DNA from: Maratus speciosus
Lineage: Eukaryota > Arthropoda > Arachnida > Araneae > Salticidae
Assembly (NCBI GenBank): GCA_963932465.1
Contig: OZ010786.1
Location: forward strand, 596,553,038-596,617,037
Direction of reading: 5' to 3'
DNA: 64,000 bases
Shown: positions 11,991-21,240 of the stretch, in pieces
How positions within the stretch are numbered: the stretch's first letter is position 1
Layout of the letters: the number at the start of each line of letters is the position of its first letter
Position numbers and translations under genes: made by a program
The notes under the pieces: generated by a model
Databases searched by the model: none
Told to the model about the DNA's origin: nothing
Seen by the model: the letters and a program-made list of their open reading frames with translations, nothing else

Positions 11991-12106
11991 ATATGGGGCA
12001 AAATCTTTTCCAGGGTATTTTAGTGACACTAGATTAATTTCAGCACAATTATTGTAATTGGTAAAAAAAATCATATTAGACGTAAATTTCCCACTGGGTG
12101 AAAACT

Positions 12107-12180
12107 GTCCGGACCAGGATTCGAACCAGGGATCTCTTGGCTGAAATCGCCAATGATCTATCATCTGAGCTATCCCAGAC
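12107..12180 (-). tRNA. tRNA-like sequence (pseudo-tRNA or SINE head)
   Basis: On the minus strand the unit begins GTCTGGG and ends TCCGGAC, giving a 7-bp acceptor-like stem with two G-U pairs. It has a box-A-like ATAGCTCAGATG and a box-B-like GGTTCGAATCC. A TTGGC/GCCAA anticodon-like stem is present. Its loop lacks the usual T33 and no D stem forms, so a working tRNA is unlikely. Confidence 0.55.
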
Positions 12181-12236
12181 GAATCTGGTGGAACATTTTT
12201 TAAAGGTTAGCTGGGTGAAAAAGTTCCACCAGATTC

Positions 12237-12310
12237 GTCCAGGATAGCTCAGATGGTATACCATTGGCGGGTTCAGCCAAGAGATCCCTGGTTCGAATCC
12301 TGGTCCGGAC
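12237..12310 (+). tRNA. tRNA-like sequence, inverted partner copy
   Basis: This is the mirror copy of the 12107-12180 unit, with ATAGCTCAGATGG, a TTGGC/GCCAA stem and box B GGTTCGAATCC. The acceptor stem GTCCAGG/TCCGGAC has one mismatch. Isotype cannot be assigned with confidence. It is probably a pseudo-tRNA within a foldback repeat. Confidence 0.55.
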
Positions 12311-13723
12311 ATTTTTCGCCCAGTTGGAAATTTACATTTAATATTTGAATGACGTTACGCTATTTCAAAGGTATTGGAACTGATATAAAACACTGAAGTT
12401 CACAACAAGATGATTACGATAGAATAGGACATTCATAGCATTAGTCGTTCATTTGCAGGAACACACAAAATAAATCTATTACAGTAATGTCTATTACAGT
12501 AATAATTGCTGCAAGGGCATTTTGCAAATTCGGCTTGCGCTTTTAAATTTAACTTTTATTTTTTTGCATTTTACACTTTGTATGTCAATTCTATACATCA
12601 TATACAGGACTACACAAAAAAAAAAAAAAAATACTTACAGTTTTCCGTATTAGCGGAAATTTCAACCAAAGCATATACGTATTTCTTAACTGAACTATAT
12701 TTTGACATGCATGTAGTTAATAGATACAAATCTATATCTCATATATAAGGCTGCTCAATAGATTCGGATAATTTTTCGATTGTAGATGGGAACAGCTGAA
12801 ATTAGTTTTTCAAATGTGTTATACGTTTCCATATGGTTGAATTCGATGTAATATTTTAACTTATTAAACGGTGCAGTTTTGTTACATTTTTCTGAACGAG
12901 TTGGAAAGTGTTTTATAATCGATGCTTGAAGAAGGATTTTTTTCTTTCTTGTTAAATAATTATAGACGTCTTTGTAAAAAACAGTATTATAGCTATTACA
13001 AAAAAGATATGTTTTTCACATATCTTTGTTTAGAAATTTAGACATTGCTTGCCATAGTTATCATTTTTCGGTATATCAAAATTTTCGATATATTTTAGCT
13101 TCTAAATATGACCAATGGTTGTCGTAGCTTCAACTTTTTGAAGCATTAATATTTTTAAAAGACATGCACTTTATAAGTTTATGCATATGCTAGCATTAAA
13201 AAAAAATACTGAAGCAGTTTTTATCACTAAACGTGCTTGGAATTGTACTCAAGTTTTCTGAAAATATTTCACAGCAGAACTATTATTCAAAAATTTTATA
13301 TTTCTTATTTTATTTTATAAAGGTATATTTGGTTCTAATAAGATTTTCGGCCGGGTGGTACCAGAGCGATGATACTTTGAGCGTGTTCAGTACGCTTTAA
13401 ATTTGTTAGCGCGACCTTGTGGTCGTTGTGCAAAATAGGAATAAACTGCAAACACACACTATGTAAATTTTGTTCCGATACACGAGCTCCACTCTCCTCC
13501 CTTACCAAGTGTTATCAATAAAAAAGCAGTGCAAATAAACAGAATGGCTACAAGTTGTTTTTAGAATATATAATCTTTCACACTGACCCTAGCTCAGCGT
13601 AAGTTTCGGATCTGGGTGCAAAGTTTGATCCACTTGAGTTTATCATCAGTTTAATTTTGGATTAATATTTCAAAATTTCTATTTTTAATTTTTCTTGTGT
13701 CAACTTTTCATTTTACAATGTGG

Positions 13724-13744
13724 AAAAAAAAAAAAAAAAAAAAA
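13724..13744 (+). repeat. Poly-A tract (21 bp)
   Basis: An uninterrupted A run follows an A/T-rich segment (acaatgtgg). It could be a retrotransposed tail, but no element body was recognised upstream. Confidence 0.9.
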
Positions 13745-13860
13745 CACTAGACATTAAAGGACGCTATTGTCAACTTGCGAAATATATTCCATTCATTTGA
13801 TCAGGCTTAATGACTTTGTTTGGTACCGGTCAAATAACTGGTTGTAGATATACAGGGTAT

Positions 13861-14047
13861 CAGTTTGCCAGTGGGTTACTTTTTTTAATTCAGATTTCTT
13901 GATTAGCACCACTTTTTTTAAATGCTAAAATTCGCCTTACTTAATGACATGTTATTAAGGTGAAAACAAGGCGAATTTCACCATTTCAAAAAAGTGGTGC
14001 CAATCAAGAAATCTGAGTTAAAAAAAAGTAGCTCACTGGCAACACTG
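13861..14047. mobile_element. hAT-like palindromic MITE (187 bp) with 8-bp target duplication
   Basis: Ends CAGTTTGCCAGTG and CACTGGCAACACTG frame almost fully complementary arms (about 13861-13939 and 13967-14047) with a ~27-nt loop. Flanking octamers CAGGGTAT (13853-13860) and CAGGGTAC (14048-14055) differ at one base. An 8-bp duplication with CAG...CTG ends is typical of hAT elements. Confidence 0.8.
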
Positions 14048-14251
14048 CAGGGTACATCAGAAGTCATTGTTGAAATTTGATGGGGAGGTATAAAATAGCA
14101 GAAGAAGATAATCTCAAATAGAAAAGTATGGACGGATAAGAACGCATGAAGTGGTACAGGGCGCTATGTATCCACAACATCTGATCAAACGCAAAGCTCT
14201 CTGAGAAAGCTAGCCTTCCGTCATTCGACAAAGTGACTTTGCAAAAATAAC

Positions 14252-14505
14252 ATGAATCGTTATGCGTTAAATGAATATGCAGATATGCATCTAACTTATT
14301 GCGCAGAAGAGCAAAGCTATCGGAAAGCAGCCCAAATGTATGCAGAACTCTACCGAACCATTGCAAACCTCAGTATCAAATGTTTGCACGTGTTCATCAA
14401 CAACTGTGCGAAATTGGATTGGTTACCAGTATCTGTCATGAAAGAGAAGGCACTCGATCGACACGACAGTTCCTCTCGAGGAATCTATCTTATAGTCTGT
14501 CCTAA
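14252..14505 (+). pseudogene. DUF4817-like helix-turn-helix fragment of an arthropod repeat protein
   Basis: The ATG at 14252 opens NRYALNEYADMHLTYCAEEQ followed by YRKAAQMYAE. The match then continues in another frame (PNHCKPQYQMFARVHQQLCE), so one frameshift lies near 14350. As I recall the family, this is the N-terminal helix-turn-helix domain found in many repeat-encoded arthropod proteins (DUF4817). Only this domain is left; the reading frame dissolves by 14505. No partner domain is found nearby. Confidence 0.7.
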
Positions 14506-14913
14506 ATAATTATGTTTATAATTCTAAGATTATCCGTAATAGAAAATCGACTATAATTATCGAACAATGAATGTTGATGAAATGTATGTTGAGTATAGTG
14601 TTGCCAGATGTCCCGTGTAAATAGAACCTCCAAATTCTCAGGACACCAGTTTTTTTAACTAATTTTTTTCACCTTATTTAATGGCAGAATTATATGCGAT
14701 CTCTGATGGGTGAATTTCTTCTCACTTAATTTTAATCTCCAAATGACACATTAGCATTGGAATATTCAACCAAATTTATTTGTAAGTAGCTTAGTGCATT
14801 TTTTCTAGTATATTATAAGGCGAATCTTTTGTTTACAAAATACTGACGTCAATAGAGTCAAAACACTGTATTTAAAAACTATTGTCGTGAAGAAATTTTC
14901 ACCTTGTTATTAA

Positions 14914-15306
14914 TATAAACTTTACAACATATTTATAACTACATAAAAGGTGACACAAACATATAATTTTAAATATATTATGTATACTACATAGATGCCA
15001 ACATCATTAATAATTCCGCAGTCGGATCCAAGACAAGCATCCTTTACACCGGAAAAAATATGTAAGAAAATGCGTCTTCTTTATATACAGTATGCGTTAG
15101 ATTTCATTTTGAAATTTTTGATTAAATAAAATTTCCGGTAGAAAACATTTTCTTCTCGAATTAGACTCCGGAATAATTAAGAAATATTGGCATCTATGAT
15201 ATTACATATATTAAATTAAATATAATAATATTAAATAATATTAAATAATATTTTTTCCTGTTTGTGTCACCTTTTAAGTAGTTATAAATATGTTGTAAAG
15301 TTTATA
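14914..15306. mobile_element. Inverted-repeat element with 48-bp termini (393 bp)
   Basis: The 48-bp arm at 14914-14961 is complementary to 15259-15306 with one mismatch. The core reads TTTACAACATATTTATAAC. It lies within the 845-bp hAT-like element and contains the palindrome 14991-15197. The high arm identity suggests it is younger than its neighbours. Confidence 0.85.
14991..15197. repeat. Palindromic element family Z, copy 1 (207 bp)
   Basis: ATAGATGCCAACAT at the left is mirrored by ATATTGGCATCTAT at the right. Inner arms share AATTCCG-AGTC text. The same family occurs at 39266-39463 with the same order of motifs (AACATCTCTTAAT, GACTCCGGAATAA, CAAGACAA). Confidence 0.75.
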
Positions 15307-15740
15307 CTGGAGCCAAATTGACATTCGGTCATTTTGAAGAAATTCACACCCAGAGCTCAAAGGGTTAAAGATAGCGAGATAAACTGTAAGAAACTAGTGC
15401 ATTTGGAGCACTGATTTACACGGGAAATCTTCCAACACTAGTTGAGTACCACAATGTATCTTAAGTTTAAAAAATGTAAAGAAAAGGGATTATTATTTTT
15501 AAATTTGTTCTTCTTTTTAAATATTTTAATATTTTAAATAATCGGCACATTTTCTTATTCGGCCATAAAATCATCTGAAGTACAATAAAGAGTTTACAAC
15601 TTTAAACACCTGTGTCATCCCGTTCCTATTTGTAAACTTCATTTCAAATTTTCTAGTTTAATTGTCAGACAACACTACAAATTGTGATAATTAGTGAGGC
15701 CAATTTAGCTATGTCGCATAGTGTGTACTTATTTCAATGA

Positions 15741-15948
15741 TTAACTCTAGAACAGCCGGTGTTTTACTCAAGTTTTATAAAAAAATGTTTCACACCAGAG
15801 TTTTTATTTGAGACTACTTATCTTATTTAATTAGCCTATTTTTGCGTTGAATGTATTTAACATATCTTAAGAAGTAATTTGTGGCTCGAATCGACTTTTA
15901 TCAGTATGGCAAGGTTCAAAACGATCCCTGACGGCAGTTCTAGTGTAA
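15741..15948. mobile_element. TTAA foldback MITE of the CTAGAAC subtype (208 bp)
   Basis: TTAACTCTAGAACAGCCGG faces a right end whose complement reads TTACACTAGAACTGCCG. The interior has the family features (acaccagagtttttatttg and an ATTTAACATATCTTAA tract). The right TTAA has decayed. Confidence 0.7.
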
Positions 15949-16898
15949 AATATAACATTTGCCACTTATATCATATATATTATTTCTGTTGCCAACATGC
16001 CTTATCTATGCATTTGCAAAACTCACAATAATGAATGAGGTATCATTCAAAGTTTTTTCAATCGGATTGTGACATTGTTGCAGTTTATTAAAAATGAAAT
16101 TAGTATTGTTTTCATATGAAATGAAAGGTTTTCCCAAATGAATGTTGCCACAAAAATTAAATGCTGTATTATATCGTGCTCAACAATGATCATAATAAAA
16201 TAAATAGTACAAAAAGATGAATATCACCTCACGGGTTTATTTTATATTTATGATTAAAAAGCAAAATTTAAATATTTAGAAGATAGAGACACTATAAATC
16301 AATCGAATAATTGGTATTTCACTTGTAGAGTTAAAAGTTATTCTTTGTTATATTACATTAAATTGTATTTTATGCGTAATCGATTTATTTTTCTTTACCC
16401 CATGTTTTGTCCTAAAGTCATCCATTAATGCATTGAAAATAGTAAGATTGTATTTTTTTTTCTTGTGCGTAACTCTTGGTATCTTCGATACGTTTTAACT
16501 GTAACTTTGTCGGAATAAATTAGATGATATTCTGGCTTGACTAAAGTTGTTTCCAGATATTTTTATCCTTATGTTTTCTTTAGAAACGTAAACCTGCATC
16601 TAAAAAATTGCAGCTATTGCTAATTAGAGTTCAGTGAGAAATACGGGACCACTGATCTTTATACATTTAAGTTTCTAAAAAAATCCAAGCGGTAGAATAA
16701 TTTGATAGAAGTATCTTCAATATAATGTTCAGAGTTGTATTCTGAGCTTGTGCAACATGCCTTAAGTATTTCAGAATAGAAAATTTGCCGTTACTTAAAA
16801 GCTAAGGTTTGTATTCTGAATTGTTTGTTGAATTTTGCACGTGTCTCACATGTTCTGAATATATTCCTCATAAAGATCAAAGTTACCTCTTTAACCCA
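15949..16898. other. AT-rich stretch, nothing recognised
   Basis: No gene, RNA gene or clear repeat boundary was identified. It contains an incidental TTAACCC at 16891, just before the next MITE. Confidence 0.5.
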
Positions 16899-17120
16899 TT
16901 AACCCTTTCCGGCAAAGAAAAATTCTGTTCATAAAACGATGGAATGAATTGTCATCTGACACCGGAATTTAGATAAGAACTTCTTAGAAATTAAAAATCT
17001 GTTCTTTTAAACTTTCATCAGAAAAGCAAAATCTTATTACAATTTTCTTAATGCCATGCGTAAATTTGGAATCAAAATTAGGTGGTCCCTCAGTGGAATC
17101 ACTGTGCCGGAAAGGGTTAA
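16899..17120. mobile_element. TTAA foldback MITE (222 bp), well-paired arms
   Basis: The left TTAACCCTTTCCGGCA is exactly complementary to the right TGCCGGAAAGGGTTAA. The interior contains GACACCGGAATTTAGATAAG. Arms differ from the 8619 copy but are matched within this copy. Confidence 0.85.
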
Positions 17121-17182
17121 GAGGTCAATTTTTTTGACACCATACAGCACTTTTACGGTATTTGCCTTATTTTATAATTAGT

Positions 17183-18655
17183 CCAGGCAATAGAGATCGT
17201 ATAGGGGCTCTACCTAGCAAAATTCATGGTAGTTCTAGAAAAAGGCTTACTATAAGTTTTTTGGGTCGGTGAATCCAAATTTTTAACTTTCCACCAAAAT
17301 TTACCCCGGCAACCCCCCCCCCAAATTTTGGTAAAATCCCCCCCCAAAAAAGGTTTTTATAAAAAAAAATCAATTTTTTTTATTGTTTTAGGGGAAAAGT
17401 ATCCAGAAATTCAGAAAGTAGACAAAATTTGCAACAAATTAGATATATGACATTATGACGTAGGATGAAGGGGAAGGGAGGATCTGCATCGGAACATGCG
17501 TGCGGAACAATTCTACTTAACCACTCACACGTTTATATTCGCCCTCCCATCTCCCCTCTGAACTTCTTCTATAAGGTTTACTTTAAATTTTTTGGGTCGC
17601 TGAATCCGAATTTTTAACTTCCCCCCAAAATTTTCCCCGCCGAAAACCTCCCCAAATAGTTGTTTTTAACTTAAATTTCTTATTGTTTTAGGGAATTTGA
17701 ATTTTGTAATGCTTTTCCCCTAAGAAAAGCATTACAAAATTCAGAAACTAGACAAAATTTGCAACAAATAGGATAGATGACATTATGACGTAGGATGAGC
17801 GGGGAGGGAGAGGGCTGCCTCTAAACATGCACTGCAGCGCTACGTGCACTAAGATATGAAGTCCAGGCAATAGGGGATTTTACCTGGAAAAATTAATACT
17901 AGTTCTGGATTTCGACTCACTTTATGTTTTTGGGGTCGCTGAATCCGAATTTGTAACTTCCCACCAAAATTTCACTGACAACCCCCAAAAAATTGATTTT
18001 TTGAAAAAATTTGGTTTTTGAGAAAAGCGCGCGGGGAATGTTCCGAGGCAGCCCTCTCTCTCCCCGTTTATCCTATGTCATAATGTCATGTATCCTATTT
18101 GTTGCAAATTTTGTCTAGTTTCTGAATTCCGTAATGCTTTCCCCTAAAACAATAAGAAATTTAAGTTAATAACAACTATTTGGGGGGGGGGGGGAATTTT
18201 GGGGGTAAGTTAAATATTCGGATTCAGCTACCCAAAAAACTTAAAGTAAAACTTATAAGGAAAGTTCGGAGGGGAGATGGGAGAGTGAATGTAAACGTGT
18301 GTGTGGTTAAGTGGAATTGGGCAACTTAGTCCACACAGCACCGCGCGCATGTACCGAGGCAGATCCCCCTTCCCCTTGATCCTATGTCATAATGTCATAT
18401 ATCTAATTTGTTGCAAATTTTGTCTGCTTTCTGAATTTGTAGCTACTTTTCTCCTAAAACAATAAAAAAATGGATTTTTTAATAAAAACTTTTTGGGTTT
18501 TTTTTTTTTACCAAAATTTGGGAGGGGGGGGTGCAGGGGGAAATTTTTGTGGGAAGTTACAAATTCGGATTCAGCGACCCAAAAAACAAAGTAAACCAAT
18601 TTCCAGAACTACCATTAATTTTGCTAGGTAAAATTCCCTATTGCCTGGACTAAAT
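17183..18655. repeat. ~1.47-kb imperfect palindrome with internal repeated modules
   Basis: The left half is mirrored by the right half around ~17,915. Matching anchors include GTCCAGGCAATA (17183, mirrored near 18644), GGGTCG-TGAATCC and TTGCAAATTTTGTC. Others are GACATTATGACGTAGGAT and CCACTCACACGTTTA (17520, mirrored near 18290). The GTCCAGGCAATA-to-GGGTCGCTGAATCCG module also occurs a third time in the centre (17862-18020). Runs of C and G mark the module junctions. No coding signal is seen. It may be a foldback element or an inverted duplication of a repeat. Confidence 0.85.
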
Positions 18656-18778
18656 AATATGTCTGCTATTAAATAAAGCGAATATTGCTGTTTAAAATTA
18701 GTAGTGTCCGACGCTTTTAGTAACGAAACAAGTAAACTTTTCTTGCACGTACGGTGTATGGGCAAGCCTGTTAAGAGG

Positions 18779-18925
18779 TAAATACTAGAACGGCGGGAAA
18801 TTTTACTAACTTTTTTAGCAAAATTTTTGCACCAGAATTTTTACTTAAATTACTTTAATTTTTATTTTATTTTTATTTTTATTTTATTTTTTAAGCAAAA
18901 TTCTTTGGTTCTATTAGAAATATTG
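18779..18925. mobile_element. One-ended TTAA CTAGAAC-type fragment
   Basis: It starts TAAATACTAGAACGGCGGG and continues aaattttactaac and caccagaatttttacttaaa, as in the 35910 copy. No matching right end was found. The 452-bp palindrome begins just after it. Confidence 0.5.
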
Positions 18926-18934
18926 GTATGTGTC

Positions 18935-19386
18935 GTTGCCACCGAAACACTCAAGGCCTGTGGACACGAGTTGTGACGTCATCACTGATAGACCGATTTC
19001 TCACTAATGTTGAAATTCACACCGGAAAATTTTGAATAACAATTTTCTTTTATTTTATTTGTATAATAACTATCATCGGATAAAACAATAATAACTATTT
19101 AAACTTACTGGTGAGAATTTGGAGTCCCCCAATAAAAAATCAAACAGATGCGGCAACACTGAGGCATTTCACATCTGGCTGAATTTTTATTTAGTAATCC
19201 GAATTTTCGCCAGTAAGTTTAAATAGCTATTATTGTTTTTGAAGATGATAGCTATTCCACAAATAAAATAAAAGAAAATTGCTATTCAAATTTTCCCGGC
19301 GTGAATTCCAACACTAGTGAGAAGTCGGTCGATTAGTGATGACCTCACAACTCGTGTCCTCAGGCCTTGAGTGTTTCGGTGGCAAC
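18935..19386. mobile_element. Mutator-like foldback element, 452 bp, 9-bp target duplication
   Basis: Nearly the whole element is palindromic. The left half, starting GTTGCCACCGAAACACTCAA, is mirrored by the right half with roughly 85-90% identity by eye, and the centre is near 19161. GTATGTGTC flanks both sides exactly (18926-18934 and 19387-19395). Long terminal inverted repeats with a 9-bp duplication fit Mutator-like elements. There is no transposase, so it is non-autonomous. Confidence 0.85.
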
Positions 19387-19861
19387 GTATGTGTCAAAAT
19401 GTAAGTTGGTGTAATTTGTAATATGTTGACAACTCCCAAATCCTATTCTGTGCATAATATTTAATATAAGTTAATACTAATCGATTTCTACCAGTATTGT
19501 GCTTATATGATCATTTGGTGCACAGTTACTAAGGGTAACGTTTTTCTTTCGCAACTGTACGTGCAAATTAATCAGCACTCTATGTTTCAAGTAGTAAAGT
19601 TTATGGATAGTTTTCTTTTTGGATATAATTCCCCACCCACCAATTTTAACGTAGATTCCATTTATAAGATCTCAGATTAAATTAGGTTAAGATTTCTGAT
19701 TTCAAATAGTTGTTAAACCACTGTATACAGCACCGAAGTCAATATGCTTTGAAATACTGCAAATACGTTGATATGCTTTTAAATACTGCAAATATGTACG
19801 CCTGCTGACCGCCAAGTGAGGTGCTGTTATGCGTGTGCGTCGAATTTTGATTTCTTTTAAG

Positions 19862-20262
19862 ATGACTGAACGGGTTGAAAAAAGGTACTGCATCAAATTT
19901 TGTCAAAGCTTGGTGATTCTCAATGCGAAACAATTCGTAACATTCATCACGTTTCGCAAGATTCATTAATTCTCCCGCTTATTCATCGCACCTGATTCAA
20001 ACTTTCTTGGCAAAATATGGAATACCAGTCGTTCGCCAAATTCCATACTCTCCAGACATGAGTCCTTGCGACTTCTGGTTACTTCCAAAATTGAAGGCGA
20101 AATTGAGAGGGTCATGTTTTGAGAGTTGAGATGAGATAGGCTGAATGCGACGGCGGAGTTGAACACCTTTCCAAAAAGAAGCCTTCCAGAAATGTTTTCT
20201 GCAGTGGAAATAACAGTGGACTAAGTGTGTGGAGGCGCAAGGGGGACCACCTTGAAGGGTGA
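19862..20262 (+). pseudogene. Mariner transposase remnant with large internal deletion
   Basis: The ATG at 19862 opens MTERVEKRYCIKFCQSLGDS, the start typical of mariner transposases. After ~25 residues the sequence jumps to the C-terminal part, FLAKYGIPVVRQIPYSPDMS, then PCDFWLLPKLKAKL. The final catalytic Asp of the D,D34D triad would be the D in CDFWL. The stretch between, with the first two catalytic Asp, is missing. Further stops follow, then KCVEAQGDHLEG near 20225-20260, the usual C-terminal motif. It cannot encode active enzyme. Flanking inverted termini were not identified. Confidence 0.85.
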
Positions 20263-20495
20263 TTAGGGTTCCAATGCCGTCAGGTAACTTATATATTGTT
20301 TTCGGACAAAGGACAAATACATTTCAGACAGGCCACAGATTGTCAATTAAAGATAGAATCTCATTTTCTATTGTTCTCACGTTTTAAACTTGTGTTTTCA
20401 GTAACTTCGCTCACACTAATCCCTCTGAGGGAAGTTCTAGTTATTAGTAGGACAAAATTATATCACAATTGTGATAAGTTGGAGATAGAAATCTA

Positions 20496-20703
20496 TTAAC
20501 ACTAGAGCGCCCGGAAATTTTACTCAAGTTTCATAAAAATATTTGACACCAAGATTGTTATTTAAAACTATTTGACTGATTTATTTAACATAAATCTGCG
20601 TGGTTTAAATTTAACTTATTTTATGAAAAAATTGCTGGTTCCAATTGACATTTAATCATACGGTCGGAGTCGAATCGACTCCTTCCGGGCGTTTTAGTGT
20701 TAA
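20496..20703. mobile_element. TTAA foldback MITE of the CTAGA subtype (208 bp)
   Basis: The left TTAACACTAGAGCGCCCGG and the complement of the right end, TTAACACTAAAACGCCCGG, share an arm with two mismatches. The CGCCCGG block differs from the CGGCGG of the 35910 copy. It shares its right TTAA (20700-20703) with the next element. Confidence 0.85.
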
Positions 20704-20919
20704 CCCATTAACAACGAGCCTATTTTACACTTCTTTTAAATCTTCGACACCAGTTTTTACCACTTTGTAATTTGGATTTATTTAATGGCTCAAAATATGA
20801 GATTAAATAATATAAAAATTTCCAAACAAAAATACTGGTATTCAAATTAAAAAATTTTGTTTGCTTATATGATCAAGCCGGTTGGCCAGTTTTCTTGCCA
20901 ACCGTCTTTAATGAGTTAA
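20700..20919. mobile_element. TTAA foldback MITE (220 bp), abutting the previous one
   Basis: The left TTAACCCATTAA and the right TTAATGAGTTAA are inverted with one mismatch. The interior has gacaccagtttttaccac. It uses the same TTAA as the right border of the 20496 element, so one element inserted at the edge of the other. Confidence 0.7.
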
Positions 20920-20956
20920 AAATAAAAACTTCGGTAAGCATCTTAGAATCTGCGTA

Positions 20957-21240
20957 TTGTTAATCCTTAAATGCATGATTTTTGATTTTGATTCGAAAAA
21001 ATTATACAAGATTCTAAGAAATGTTTATTACACAGGAAAAAAAAGTGAAAAACATCGAAGATGTATTTTTCGTTAGATACCTCAAGTTTTTTCTTAGGTT
21101 GCACCTCTGCACCACAATCAAAAACTTCTTTCATAACTAAAATAGTGAAAAATTAGTAATTATTTTAATAAATGTTAATGTATGTACCTTATTTTATGTT
21201 ATTTTTATTTTGTAAAATTTAACCTTAATTACGAATTAAA
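20957..21240 (+). repeat. Repeat P, uninterrupted copy
   Basis: It begins GTTAATCCTTAAATGCATGA and runs to ATTTTGTAAAATTTAACCTT. The same sequence recurs at 22815-24365, where it is split by an inserted element and followed by a hAT MITE. This copy gives the empty sites for both. Confidence 0.75.

Larger units (their letters stand above)
12028..12341. mobile_element. Foldback insertion made of two head-to-head tRNA-like units
   Basis: The left arm (~12083-12193) and right arm (~12218-12335) are complementary, running from aaatttccc-actgggtgaaaa to ggaacatttt. Flanking similar sequences (tattttagtgac at 12016-12027, tatttgaatgac at 12342-12353) look like a 12-bp target duplication. Repeat X copy A carries one such block near 3840. 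Each arm contains a tRNA-like unit. Confidence 0.7.
11521..13240 (+). repeat. Dispersed repeat X, copy B
   Basis: It has the same block order as copy A (3684-6400). It lacks the 718-bp TTAA element and the SINE found in copy A, giving their empty sites. It carries its own insertion, the tRNA-like foldback at 12028-12341. Confidence 0.75.
14596..15440. mobile_element. hAT-like element (845 bp) with exact 8-bp target duplication
   Basis: The ends TAGTGTTGCCAGAT and (reverse complement) TAGTGTTGGAAGAT are followed by shared CCCGTGTAAAT. GTTGAGTA flanks both sides exactly (14588-14595 and 15441-15448). Inside lies another inverted-repeat element (14914-15306). Near 15364-15367 is the right end of a TTAA-type unit (AAAGGGTTAA). 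No transposase is present. Confidence 0.85.
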
